DNA of 64,000 nucleotides from Methanocella conradii HZ254 (GTDB taxonomy: Archaea > Halobacteriota > Methanocellia > Methanocellales > Methanocellaceae), in assembly GCF_000251105.1 (NCBI RefSeq), contig NC_017034.1:1860001-1924000 (forward strand). The letters run 5' to 3'. The translations under genes were made by a program, and so were the position numbers. Below the pieces are notes generated by a model. The model was given only the letters and a program-made list of their open reading frames with translations, was not told where the DNA came from and ran no database searches. Positions 35,711-44,598 of the stretch are shown here, in pieces. Numbering within the stretch: the first letter of the stretch is position 1; each line of letters starts with the position of its first letter.

Positions 35711-36841
35711 TCACGACTTATGCCCCAGTAACTCTTTTAAATGAGCTGTCTTAATACCCAAATAACTAAGAGCGTCATTATTTGTTATAAAGCCTTTATG
35801 AGAATTTTCTAGTACCAGTGAGATAAACGTATCTCCCATAGCTTGTCGTATGCGTTTAGAAGGCTTTCCAATACCACCTTGCTCTTTATAAATATTTATA
35901 GGCAGCTTACTCATCTCTTCGTTATATTTATCTAAACTGATTAATCTTAAGTTGACAAGCCGTGTAAGTGTGGCGGCTCGACTAACTTTATATCTACTAG
36001 CGATTTTGCTATATTTTGTAAGGCCACAACGCTCGAAGGAAGATTTTATATCATCTGAAGGAAGCAGGAATGCACCTGCAAATTGGTTACACCATCTCTC
36101 AACGGATGCCCCATGGCTTCCATCATTAAGAGGCGTCTCAGGCGTACAAAGGGCAGGCTCGTGCAATAGAATGTGCCCATACTCGTGTATGAGGGTGAAG
36201 ATGCGCGCTTCTACGATATCAGACGAATTAACAACTATGGCATAAGGCGATAATTCTAACAAAGTAAAGCCGCGGAGCTCTTCAAGTTCCATCGGGAACT
36301 GAAAAACCAATATATTTTTTTGCTCAATGGCACTCCGCCAGGCTTTGAATGCTTCATATGGATTCTTCCATTTAAACTGATCTTCGATTGAGACGCCTAG
36401 TTTGTGACGCTCTTCACGTGCGACTTTTTCTGGATCATCTCTTAAATTAGCTCGACTAACATCTGTTTCTATATCCAAATTAAGATTTTCCAGAAGTTCT
36501 CTACCAATATCCTGTAGATTCATCGCTTTATGAATCGCTCGAAGTGTCTTTCTTGAGAAGGGTTTTGAGGCCCCAGGCAGCCTTCTAAAATCTTGGGGCA
36601 ATGACGGCTCTTTTACAGGGCTTGAAAGGAAAAAAGCAGCTAAAGGCCGCTTATACGCGTCAGATAATTCTTTAATTTCATTTAAGGTGGGGTTTTCATC
36701 CCCACTCTCCCATTTTTTAATCCATTCTTCTGTGATGTTTAGGCGTTTGCTTACTTCGTTTATAGTCCAACCTGAGCTTTCTCGTAACCATTTAAGTACA
36801 TCTGGTTTTACAGAAATGGTGGGCGACTTTTTCGGCATCAT
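35711..36841 (-). CDS. XRE-family regulator with ImmA/IrrE metallopeptidase domain
   Basis: 376 residues. An N-terminal Cro/CI helix-turn-helix (about 15-65, SGWTINEVSKRLNITEEWIKKW) is followed by a helical linker. A COG2856/M78 peptidase domain then carries HEYGH (IHEYGHILLHEP). A C-terminal helical tail ends the protein. Such proteins often act as antitoxin/repressor beside DUF4411 PIN toxins, as here. It is probably the first gene of the operon. AT-rich flanks carry IS remnants. Confidence 0.82.
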   Translation of the reverse strand: MMPKKSPTISVKPDVLKWLRESSGWTINEVSKRLNITEEWIKKWESGDENPTLNEIKELSDAYKRPLAAFFLSSPVKEPSLPQDFRRLPGASKPFSRKTLRAIHKAMNLQDIGRELLENLNLDIETDVSRANLRDDPEKVAREERHKLGVSIEDQFKWKNPYEAFKAWRSAIEQKNILVFQFPMELEELRGFTLLELSPYAIVVNSSDIVEARIFTLIHEYGHILLHEPALCTPETPLNDGSHGASVERWCNQFAGAFLLPSDDIKSSFERCGLTKYSKIASRYKVSRAATLTRLVNLRLISLDKYNEEMSKLPINIYKEQGGIGKPSKRIRQAMGDTFISLVLENSHKGFITNNDALSYLGIKTAHLKELLGHKS

Positions 36842-36960
36842 TAAACCTCATTTGTTAACTGGATGATAAAAAGATATGTCAATCTCTATTAATCCTCCTC
36901 ATTTTGCGACAAATAATATGTAGATTTCAATAGTATTTTATTTTTACCCAGTGTCCATGT

Positions 36961-37080
36961 TTTTATGATATAATTATTATATATTTATGTATTTTTATTA
37001 TCTTGGTGTAATTTGGCCAGGCCTAACACTTGCGGGAATTGAGGTTGCCTCAGAATATCGAGTATTCCTACTATCTTATC
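36961..37080 (+). repeat. End of IS-like element, copy 2
   Basis: Related by eye to 33835-33960 in the same orientation, with the palindrome TTGGCCAGGCCTAA at about 37012-37026. No transposase reading frame survives after it. The two copies bracket the unknown gene, the PIN gene and the XRE-ImmA gene, so that segment could once have moved as a unit. The remaining bases of the gap 36842-37163 show nothing else. Confidence 0.5.
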
Positions 37081-37163
37081 AATGACATGATATTGTTGAG
37101 ATATTCAACGCTGGAACTATCAGCTACTCCATAACTCTCTTTCAAAAATCATTGAATTACTTT

Positions 37164-37691
37164 TTATTTTAACACGCCATTTCGCCAAAAGAATGGCTTC
37201 TTAGGCGGCCTTTCATATTTATACAGTACCGATAGATACATTTCTGGATATTTCGCTTCACTTAGCGGCAAGCAAAACATTTTACCTGGCTCTAAAGGCT
37301 CTCCACCCAATCCAATCACGACAAATACAGGAATGCCTTCCTCTTTTTCAAATTTCTTATACCTATTTATTTTATCGAAACTTGACCAATTTACTACAAG
37401 TCCATCTAATTTTTCACTATAATACGGGTTATTTCTCCATTTACATTCAACGGCGAATAATTCATTACTGCTCTTAAAACGAATTATAAAGTCTGGCTGT
37501 CTATCCGATTCTACGTATATGCCCTGGCGTTTATCAGAGTTATCACGGGTCCAATCCTTAATTGTATAGTAGTTATGGTTGAATAAGTTTGCTACGTATT
37601 GTTCGAATTGTTTGCCTTTCTCATAATTCTCTTGCTGTTCATCGGGTAACCAGATATTTACTGTTTTTATTACCTTATCTATTAACCCCAT
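37164..37691 (-). CDS. PD-(D/E)xK nuclease-like protein
   Basis: About 175 residues from ATG 37691 (AAGG upstream). A helical start (EKGKQFEQYVANLFN) leads to the nuclease core: QPDFIIRF and, after a strand, LFAVECKWR, giving the D-(x)n-E-x-K residues of restriction-endonuclease-like folds. Mrr-type or Holliday-resolvase-like enzymes look similar. The frame is open up to 37790 but the extension is unlikely. It lies next to an orphan hicB, within the island. The substrate is unknown. Confidence 0.65.
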   Translation of the reverse strand: MGLIDKVIKTVNIWLPDEQQENYEKGKQFEQYVANLFNHNYYTIKDWTRDNSDKRQGIYVESDRQPDFIIRFKSSNELFAVECKWRNNPYYSEKLDGLVVNWSSFDKINRYKKFEKEEGIPVFVVIGLGGEPLEPGKMFCLPLSEAKYPEMYLSVLYKYERPPKKPFFWRNGVLK

Positions 37692-37786
37692 GATAACCGC
37701 CTTAATGATTAGGTTTTGTACTAGCATTATAAAATTTTTGATGGTTCTTCTCCAAATGTTAGATGTGGAATGTGTGCTTAAAAACC

Positions 37787-38038
37787 TCATAGTGAGCTTC
37801 TTAAATGTTCACTTTTAGTGAACATATTTATATATGAGTGAACATGTTCACTTTTGGCGAACATATTAGGTATCTCCATTTTTTCTCGCTTTAGGCCTTC
37901 AATATGGAATATGATGGCCTCCCTCATTTTTTCTATAGTTTCTTTAGTTTTGCCCGTAGCGATAACCCCGGGCAAGTCGGGGCAGTAAGCTGAATAATTG
38001 TTTTTTGCCTTCTCAATGATAATCATATACTTGACCAT
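37787..38038 (-). CDS. HicB-like antitoxin domain protein with duplicated tail
   Basis: 83 residues from ATG 38038, which has AGGAGG five bases upstream. Residues 1-50 (MVKYMIIIEKAKNNYSAYCP, PGVIATG, then a helix) are the HicB partial RNase-H fold. The usual tail is replaced by a 13-residue repeat, NMFAKSEHVHSYI then NMFTKSEHLRSSL. No hicA was found on either side, so it is an orphan or works with another partner. Confidence 0.75.
   Translation of the reverse strand: MVKYMIIIEKAKNNYSAYCPDLPGVIATGKTKETIEKMREAIIFHIEGLKREKMEIPNMFAKSEHVHSYINMFTKSEHLRSSL
37806..37883. repeat. 39-bp tandem duplication inside hicB-like gene
   Basis: Two copies at 37806-37844 and 37845-37883, in frame (13 codons each). 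Each contains an inverted repeat such as GTTCACTTTTAGTGAAC. The palindromic GTGAAC/GTTCAC motifs recur several times and could be slippage products. Confidence 0.65.
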
Positions 38039-38119
38039 ATTGCCTCCTTTTTTAAGCCGCATCTCGAGCACAGCAGCCTAAACACAATCTTTTTAAATAC
38101 ACAAATATTACCATTTTGT

Positions 38120-38749
38120 ATGAATTTAATGAAAACAGCTAAAATTATCATCATAGCGTCCCCCATTGTCGCCGCAGTTAGTTTTCTGGCCCTGGCAAAT
38201 CAGCTTGTTGTGAAGGACGCGATGGTAAATAGTATTGGTATGTTTATCACGCTTTTGTCACTGTTGATGTTCATTATTAGTTTGGTCGTCATCGCAATAA
38301 AAAAAGCACAGGAGAGCAAAATTAGGAAGAGCACATCAAAACAAGAGGCAAAAGAAATTGTTCAAACCATCAAAACGCAAACAAGGATTGCAAAAGACGC
38401 CACAAATGCGCCTCGATGGTACCGTTTATCTAAACTTATTATAGGTTTGATCATTATTTTTGGATTATATATTGCAGTCCCCCTCTGGGTCGGTTTTGTT
38501 TTTCTCAATCGTCCAGGAACGGGCGTCGAGAATGGCCCGGCGATAATGAACGTGTTTTTCGGATACTTCGCGACATTTATGCAGTACTTATTGCCCTTAC
38601 CTATTGGGCTTTTTGTCTGGATTGCGACGCTAATTGGCCTATTTTTTATTATATTCCACAAAAAATACTGGAAAATCCCGGATGCAATGGCAATTATTAT
38701 TTTGCTGGCACTGATGATGCTTTTTGTATTAATAAGCTCAGGCCAGTAA
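38120..38749 (+). CDS. Membrane protein with about five transmembrane segments, unknown
   Basis: 209 residues, family not recognised. Hydrophobic helices lie at about 7-28, 38-60, 105-130, 145-175 and 185-206. A basic cytosolic loop (KKAQESKIRKSTSKQEAKE, about 64-82) separates the first two from the rest. It has no signal peptide and few charged residues in the helices. It is in a less AT-rich stretch than the genes before it. The gap 38750-39029 holds only a run of GTTAT-like repeats (about 38800-38850). Confidence 0.6.
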   Translation: MNLMKTAKIIIIASPIVAAVSFLALANQLVVKDAMVNSIGMFITLLSLLMFIISLVVIAIKKAQESKIRKSTSKQEAKEIVQTIKTQTRIAKDATNAPRWYRLSKLIIGLIIIFGLYIAVPLWVGFVFLNRPGTGVENGPAIMNVFFGYFATFMQYLLPLPIGLFVWIATLIGLFFIIFHKKYWKIPDAMAIIILLALMMLFVLISSGQ

Positions 38750-39029
38750 AAGAGGAGGGGCTGTTAAAGGGCACACTGTATGCCTTTAGTTCTGCCTGTT
38801 ATTTTCGTTATAAACGTTATTTTTTGTTATTTTTGTTATGATTGTTATTTCATTAAGCTATCATATACTTAGCTATTAAACCTTTCTATCATCATATTGA
38901 AAATAATAATTCTATCACCGGATGCGTTGAGATACAGATAATGATACTAATTGGCGAATTCCCCCATCCAGGCCGTATCGTCGAGCACGGCCAGGTAAAA
39001 TTGCATCACTTTGGACAGGATATTAAAGA

Positions 39030-40121
39030 CTATCTCTTCATAGCCATCAAAAGTCGGCTAAGAATCTCTGCAAAAACATCCACATTATCGCTAAAGCCGA
39101 TAAAGGGGCTTTTACCATTCTCCTTCCTAATATCTACGCCATTCTTATAAGGCTTAAAGTCCAATATCTTTGTTAATGCAATCGTCGTATTCTTCATGGT
39201 GCCCATGAATATAAGGCGCTTATTAGTCAGGTACATCGTGCCTGTGTCGATCCTGGTTAATTCTTGGTTTGACATCGTGCGCACGCCAAGGCTCCCCATC
39301 CGCCACCGTACGCCTGGCGCGATCTTAACGCTCATCGTTGGGCCGCCATAGTTAACCCTGTACCTGACCGCCCTCGTCTCATACCAATCCACATTACACG
39401 TAAAATAGCATTTTTCATTCCGTTGCAGGTTAATCGATACGGGGATTTCTGGTATATCACCATTATCGATAAGCCATAATAGCCTATATTTATTAAGGAG
39501 CGCCCTTGTCTTTTCATCAAAATTAGGAACGACATGAAGATTCTTAGCCAAAGCTTCTAATTCTCTGTCTTCCTCGGGCGAAATGCGAGCATCACTCATG
39601 GCTTCATCAAACCGCTTTTGCAATAATCCTCCTGCCTTCGCCGCGTAAATATTCTTAATAAACTCATCCGGTAGTTTAAGCTCGTTTTGTAGCCGGTCCA
39701 AAAACTCTTTTTCAGAATCCGATATGTGGCCATCCATTAAAACCTGGTCAAGGCTTTCCTTATAAGTCGCCTCCGCAACGCTCCTAAAAATATTCTGAGC
39801 ATTATTATCATTCAATGCAAATAAGGATTTTAAGCGTTGAAGCGCTGCAACCTCGTCTTCGCCCATCTTTTTATCCGAAAGGCAATACGTTAGATACGTT
39901 CTATATATCTCATTAAAATCTTTGTCAAACCTATGAGGATTTTTTACTTTATATTTCTGGAATATCCTTTCCAGTTGTTCATCGTTAACGTTTTTAATAT
40001 TATCCGCTGTTGCCAATAAGTTATTTATTTCTATCAAAGCATTTTCTATTGGCTGCCCGCCTAATATACGATCGATGAGCCCGGGCTGCTTTAATGGTTT
40101 TACCGCAAACGGAGCCGCCAT
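39030..40121 (-). CDS. TerB-like helical protein with C-terminal PH-like domain
   Basis: 363 residues. Residues about 60-215 look like TerB-type helical repeats (LTYCLSDKKMGEDEVAALQRLK, MDGHISDSEKEFLDRL and ISPEEDRELEALA). These are acidic motifs of the D-x-x-I-S-x-x-E kind seen in TerB metal-binding proteins. The final about 120 residues are beta-rich with GTMYLTNKRLIFMG, typical of bacterial PH/GRAM-like domains. TerB proteins occur in stress and phage-defence contexts, but its role here is unknown. It is monocistronic. Confidence 0.6.
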   Translation of the reverse strand: MAAPFAVKPLKQPGLIDRILGGQPIENALIEINNLLATADNIKNVNDEQLERIFQKYKVKNPHRFDKDFNEIYRTYLTYCLSDKKMGEDEVAALQRLKSLFALNDNNAQNIFRSVAEATYKESLDQVLMDGHISDSEKEFLDRLQNELKLPDEFIKNIYAAKAGGLLQKRFDEAMSDARISPEEDRELEALAKNLHVVPNFDEKTRALLNKYRLLWLIDNGDIPEIPVSINLQRNEKCYFTCNVDWYETRAVRYRVNYGGPTMSVKIAPGVRWRMGSLGVRTMSNQELTRIDTGTMYLTNKRLIFMGTMKNTTIALTKILDFKPYKNGVDIRKENGKSPFIGFSDNVDVFAEILSRLLMAMKR

Positions 40122-40342
40122 CTAGATACCTCATTATATTATGATTAAGCGATTACTATCTAAAATATAGGATGGTTCTTCCCTAAAAGCTTAGCTGCGA
40201 AGCAAAGCATAAAAAGTCATGACGCCTATTAACTCCGGACTCATTTTATTTATATAAAAACAATAAAAAATCTGCAAATAAAAATTATTAAGGCGTGACC
40301 ATTTTTAGTCCACGGCGACGATGTCGTGCAGAGGACGGCTAA

Positions 40343-41440
40343 TTAGCTTATTTGATATACATCGCTGACTCTGCCCATGCTCGTATGATACCACCCGCCA
40401 GCCAACCCTGGAAATAAATATTGTGGAATGTACTCTTGTCCTACGGCAGGATTTACGTATGCGTCCAGAGATGGGCATCCCCTCATTTTTTGTTCTATCG
40501 TGTTACCTGTATCGTCTATATAGGCCGTGCCTCTATCAACGGTATTAAATGCGACGATCATGTGCCCGCTGGATTGGCCATAAAATTCGACGTTAACCAG
40601 GTGAGCCCTGATAAGATTTGACTCTGCATTATCATGCAGTCTTATCGCAAAGTTTTCACATACATAAGAACCCGGTATATACGTATCAAGCTCGGTATGG
40701 TCATTTAATAAAAAAGATATCAATTGAGCATATGTCGGGTCTTTCGCATCCCTATGCTCCGTTATATGGCAACGCGAGCCATTTGGATATACCATGATGG
40801 CTTCTTTTTTATCATCCCATAATTGTAAAGTATGGGTAGGAGCATTGTAATATTCCATAGCCCTCTTTAAAGAGCTATTGAACGCTCTTTCATTTTCATA
40901 TAAAATGTTTTTATCATAATAAGGGCAATCCTGGATTAAATAACCGGCTGATATAGCTTCTTCGCCCAGGGTTTTATACTCGTCAATACTATTTTTTAGG
41001 CCGGCCAGCCATTCGTCAGATAAAAAATCACTACTGCTATAATACGTATCTGTGTAATGCTCAACCATGCTATATGCATCATTCATAGAATTGATTTTAG
41101 CATTATAGTCATCGATCAGAGGCTGGTATTTAGTATAAGTCGTGTATCCAATGCCAATAATTAGAATAAAAATAATGGCTAAACCAAGATATACAAAATT
41201 CCTTATATTCTTGACGAGTCTTTGGACTGGATTAGAGCGTTTACGCTTCTTTATATACCTGCTATTCGATTTTGCTATCTGCTCGTTTTTATAAGCATAA
41301 GAGTTTAATATAGCTAAACCTGTACAGTCGTGCTTTTCTGGCAATCTATGCTCTCCGCAAAAAGTGCCCCCGCAATATTTGCACTTAAAAGGGAGTAATT
41401 CATATTCCCCGCAGATATCGCATTTATTTTTCGCCTCCAA
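40343..41440 (-). CDS. AN1 zinc-finger, transmembrane, transglutaminase-like fusion protein
   Basis: 365 residues. Residues 7-39 match the AN1 zinc finger exactly: C7-x2-C10, C20-x2-C23, C28-x2-H31, H37-x-C39. A basic stretch (KKRKRS) precedes one membrane helix (about 83-100). The rest should lie outside the cell and includes a transglutaminase-like core with C261 (YVCENFA), H293 (GHMIVAF) and D309 (AYIDD), a plausible Cys-His-Asp triad. The family is not known to me beyond these domains. The topology suggests a cytosolic sensor finger joined to an external thiol hydrolase. Confidence 0.7.
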   Translation of the reverse strand: MEAKNKCDICGEYELLPFKCKYCGGTFCGEHRLPEKHDCTGLAILNSYAYKNEQIAKSNSRYIKKRKRSNPVQRLVKNIRNFVYLGLAIIFILIIGIGYTTYTKYQPLIDDYNAKINSMNDAYSMVEHYTDTYYSSSDFLSDEWLAGLKNSIDEYKTLGEEAISAGYLIQDCPYYDKNILYENERAFNSSLKRAMEYYNAPTHTLQLWDDKKEAIMVYPNGSRCHITEHRDAKDPTYAQLISFLLNDHTELDTYIPGSYVCENFAIRLHDNAESNLIRAHLVNVEFYGQSSGHMIVAFNTVDRGTAYIDDTGNTIEQKMRGCPSLDAYVNPAVGQEYIPQYLFPGLAGGWYHTSMGRVSDVYQIS

Positions 41441-41682
41441 ATCGATGCCACCTCTTGATTGAGATAATGATTAATTGCTTATATAGAGGTTATGTCTTTA
41501 CCCATTGTATTGGGACATGAGTTAAATGGGTCATCATACTTCGACCCTATGATTGCTCTTTCTCACTTTCGTCTTTTGTTAAAAGTTAATAACATTTAAT
41601 ATATATTGCTTTTATGAAAAGGCTGCTCATCCGCTAAAAGCTTACGTCACCTATTCATAGGCAACGGTAGAATAAATTTGAT

Positions 41683-42000
41683 GTGAATAAGCTGGCTGCA
41701 ATTACATCTATTATCATGCTTTTGGGTGCCGCTGGCAACGTCAATCTGGCGGCAAGCACGCCCACGCCACAGCCACCCCCAGGCGGACGCGTTACTTTCC
41801 AGGGCGTTTGTGGCGTGCAGCCAGCGCTACTATCCTCATTCATAAAAGAGTGCCCGTATTTAAGCGTAATATCGAGCATACTGCAGGGCATTGAAAATGC
41901 AATAAAAGCCAATATGCCCGAAGTGGCGGCAAGCCTTCCAATCAGCATGTCGCCAGATATTGAAAGCATGATCACAAAGGCTTCACCACGCTTTTTATAG
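41683..42000 (+). CDS. Small putative secreted protein
   Basis: 105 residues from a GTG. The N-terminus reads as a signal peptide (MNKLAAITSIIMLLGAAG), followed by a Thr-Pro-Gln-rich spacer and a 65-residue domain with two Cys (GVCGVQP and KECPY) that could form a disulfide. The C-terminal part is a likely helix. No family is recognised and the ribosome site is poor. An overlapping minus-strand frame is less protein-like. Existence is likely but not certain. Confidence 0.45.
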   Translation: MNKLAAITSIIMLLGAAGNVNLAASTPTPQPPPGGRVTFQGVCGVQPALLSSFIKECPYLSVISSILQGIENAIKANMPEVAASLPISMSPDIESMITKASPRFL

Positions 42001-42044
42001 GAGAGCCCGGGCGCGCTCCTTAATTAATAAATGAAAAATGAGAC

Positions 42045-42251
42045 TCAGACAAGCTTAACTTCCTTCTCGAGATGCTCAACCTCCTCACGATGATATTTAA
42101 CCCTCCGCAAAAGCTCCTTATCACCGGGGTTCTGCCTGAGCTGCTCCTCCCAATACTTCAGCTTAGCCCTCTCAAGCGCGAGCTCGTTCTGAATTGTCGG
42201 CTCCTTCTGATACTTACGGTCAGCCTCCATGACCTCTTCATTGTATGTCAT
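42045..42251 (-). CDS. Small charged helical protein
   Basis: 68 residues, very rich in Glu, Lys and Arg, predicted as one or two long helices (LALERAKLKYWEEQLRQ, RRVKYHREEVEHLEKEV). GGTGA lies eight bases before the ATG, supporting translation. No family is recognised. It is divergent from the ArsR-like gene. Confidence 0.6.
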   Translation of the reverse strand: MTYNEEVMEADRKYQKEPTIQNELALERAKLKYWEEQLRQNPGDKELLRRVKYHREEVEHLEKEVKLV

Positions 42252-42362
42252 AATTGGTCACCACGATATATGCCCTTAAATCTATTATCATTTTCGAGAC
42301 ATATTTAAAATTTTTTAAGCGTTTAAAAAAATTTAAATAGTTTAAGGCACAACCATCAGGAT

Positions 42363-42983
42363 ATGCAGGACAGGCCGGACCAGGGCATAAAAGAAGTAAT
42401 GGTAGTGGACGATCCGGATACGATGAGGATGATACTAAGCGGCAAGTACAGCGACATACTCGAGCTCATCGACTTCCGCGAGATGTCGGTATCCGACATC
42501 TCCCAGGCCCTCAAGATTAACCCGGGCTCAGCCCACTATCGCCTAAAGGAGCTGCAAAGGCGAGGCCTCGTAAAGATGGTCAGAGAAGAAACGAAAGGCA
42601 ATGTCGTCAAAAAGTACTACCGCGCCGCTGCAAGGAACATCTACCTGGACGGCTCAAAGTTCAAGGCACTCAGGCCTGGCGAGGCCAGCCCAATGGACGG
42701 GTTCTATGACAGGCTGATAGCGCTGCTGGCGCCATTTGGATACGAGATACCGCCCGACAAGGCCGGGCCGATCAAAGACGCCATGAGGCGATATGACAAA
42801 AGAAAAAAGGAGCTCCTCCAACAAATCCAGGATGCCGGCGTTGAAAGGATGGAGGGCGACAGGCTACTCGTAGGGGACGCATATCATGTCGCCTGGCTGC
42901 TAAAGGAGATAGAAGACGACACGCTAGGGGGCATAAGGGAAGAGCTTCGCACGCTATTATCCGAAATAAGGGGCCCGAAATGA
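42363..42983 (+). CDS. ArsR-like winged-helix regulator
   Basis: 206 residues. Residues about 25-90 form a winged helix (YSDILELIDFREMSVSDISQALKINPGSAHYRLKELQRRGLV, wing VREETKGNVVKKYYRA). The C-terminal about 110 residues are a helical effector domain of unknown ligand. Its last four bases (ATGA) overlap the start of the OPT transporter gene, so the two are co-expressed. It probably controls that transporter. A TATA-like TTTAAATA lies about 30 bases before the start. Confidence 0.8.
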   Translation: MQDRPDQGIKEVMVVDDPDTMRMILSGKYSDILELIDFREMSVSDISQALKINPGSAHYRLKELQRRGLVKMVREETKGNVVKKYYRAAARNIYLDGSKFKALRPGEASPMDGFYDRLIALLAPFGYEIPPDKAGPIKDAMRRYDKRKKELLQQIQDAGVERMEGDRLLVGDAYHVAWLLKEIEDDTLGGIREELRTLLSEIRGPK

Positions 42984-44581
42984 AAAAAGGAATAGCCGTA
43001 GTCGCCATCGGCGTCGCTTTCAGCATGGCCAACGCCTTCGTATCCATGTACCTCGGCATGAAGACGGGCTTTGGCGAGGGGATAGCCGTCCTGCTACTAT
43101 TCGCCGCATTCATGCTCTTCACGGCTTTAGGGGTTAAGTCGCGGTCAAGGAGCCTGATATGCGTATCCGCAATCATCATGGGCTCCACCGGGGTCGCCAT
43201 ATCCTACACCGATGGGCTCGGCGCCATCATCATGTCTGGCGAGCCATTCCCTGTGCCCGGCTACGCCATGGTGGCGATACTCATGCTCTCTGGCGTCATT
43301 GGCATACTTATGGCTTCACACTTTTCCGGCTATTTCCTTAAGGGCGATTTCCCATGGCCTGGCTCAAGGGCAATGGCGTCGCTCATCAGCATGCTTACTG
43401 CCGAAAAAAGGGAGGCAAGCCGCCGGCTATCGGCCATACGCATGGGCGCTGCAGGGGTCTTCTCCGGGGCCATAGCAGCATTGAAGGGCGTGGGCATGCT
43501 ACCAGAAGCCGTAGGCTCAATAAACATCGGAATAGGCCTTTCGCCCATGATGGCGGGCATAGGCATGCTCATCGGATGGAGGGCGTGCACACAGATCGCC
43601 ATCGGAGCGCTTGCATCCCTGCTGATACTCGTATTCATCGAGAATCCCGGGATTGACTATTCGTCGCACATGAAAAGCCCATGGATATTCTCGACGGCAA
43701 TATCCATGATGGTTACTACGGCCCTGATTACCCTGTATTTTGTGATAAAGCCAGCAATATCGTCAATTAGGGGTCAGAAAAACGGCGCGCTGGCGCCTGA
43801 TGGCGGGGCCATGCGAGCAGGCATTGCCTGGATGAGCCGGAGTAACGTGGCCCTCATCATCGCAATATTATGCGCCGCCATATTGATGGTGGCATACCCT
43901 GGCGTACCCATATGGGTATTTCTAGTTTGCATGCCGGCCGCGCTCATCTTCATGATAATCGAGACCCGCGGCAAGGCTGAGATGGGGATGAGCGTCGGCA
44001 TGTCCTCATTCGTCATCCTGCTCATCGTGGGCCTGGCGTTCGACGATATTGTCCCCCTGCTCGTTCTGGAGGGCTTCGTCGTTTCCACGATACTGACTTT
44101 CTCGCTTACATTTTCTATCCTGAAGCAATCGGAGTTCTGCGGAGTCGATGCTAAAGGCTTATCCGCCATGGCGCTCGTCGGCGTCGTGGCAGGGTCTGTG
44201 ATTTGCGTGCCCTTCCTGGATTTTTTTAACGATCTCTATGGGATTGGCACGTCATCGCTCCCCGCCCCTTACAGCGTCATGTGGCTAGAGATGGCGGGCT
44301 CAGCCGTCGCCGGGGCCATGCCGCCATCCATAAGCCTATACCTTATATTGGCGGGCTCAGCCATCGCTCTCGTATTCTATCGCTATAGGATATCGGCGGT
44401 GACCGTGGCAATCGGCCTGCTGCTGCCTGTATCCACCTCGGCTGCCATCATTGCGGGGGGCATCATCGCATGGGCGGCCGAAAAGAAGGGCGCCCTTAAA
44501 GACGATGGCGGCATCACTGCATCTGGCCTCATGGTGGGCGACATCGTCGTGAACATACTTTCTTCCCTGAGATACTTATGA
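42980..44581 (+). CDS. OPT-family transporter
   Basis: 533 residues with about 14 hydrophobic segments. MSMYLGMKTGFGEG-like start, FSGYFLKGDFPWPGSRA and MAGIGMLIGWRA match the oligopeptide/metal-chelate transporter (OPT/YSL) family. It would import small peptides or metal complexes by proton coupling. The substrate cannot be read from the sequence. It is coupled to the upstream ArsR-like gene, which hints at metal- or ligand-dependent control. Confidence 0.82.
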   Translation: MKKGIAVVAIGVAFSMANAFVSMYLGMKTGFGEGIAVLLLFAAFMLFTALGVKSRSRSLICVSAIIMGSTGVAISYTDGLGAIIMSGEPFPVPGYAMVAILMLSGVIGILMASHFSGYFLKGDFPWPGSRAMASLISMLTAEKREASRRLSAIRMGAAGVFSGAIAALKGVGMLPEAVGSINIGIGLSPMMAGIGMLIGWRACTQIAIGALASLLILVFIENPGIDYSSHMKSPWIFSTAISMMVTTALITLYFVIKPAISSIRGQKNGALAPDGGAMRAGIAWMSRSNVALIIAILCAAILMVAYPGVPIWVFLVCMPAALIFMIIETRGKAEMGMSVGMSSFVILLIVGLAFDDIVPLLVLEGFVVSTILTFSLTFSILKQSEFCGVDAKGLSAMALVGVVAGSVICVPFLDFFNDLYGIGTSSLPAPYSVMWLEMAGSAVAGAMPPSISLYLILAGSAIALVFYRYRISAVTVAIGLLLPVSTSAAIIAGGIIAWAAEKKGALKDDGGITASGLMVGDIVVNILSSLRYL

Positions 44582-44598
44582 CAGGATTGCCACATAAG

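Noticed and set aside
38800..38850. GTTAT-rich repeats as an origin or operator
   Set aside because: Short, irregular, AT-rich, with no Cdc6/Orc1 gene or origin-box motif close by.
38941..39150. Plus-strand frame of 69 codons
   Set aside because: Mostly antisense to the end of the TerB-like gene; no ribosome site and no conserved pattern seen.
41655..41975. Minus-strand frame of 106 codons
   Set aside because: Overlaps the plus-strand frame that begins with a good signal peptide; only one is likely real and the plus-strand one is more protein-like.
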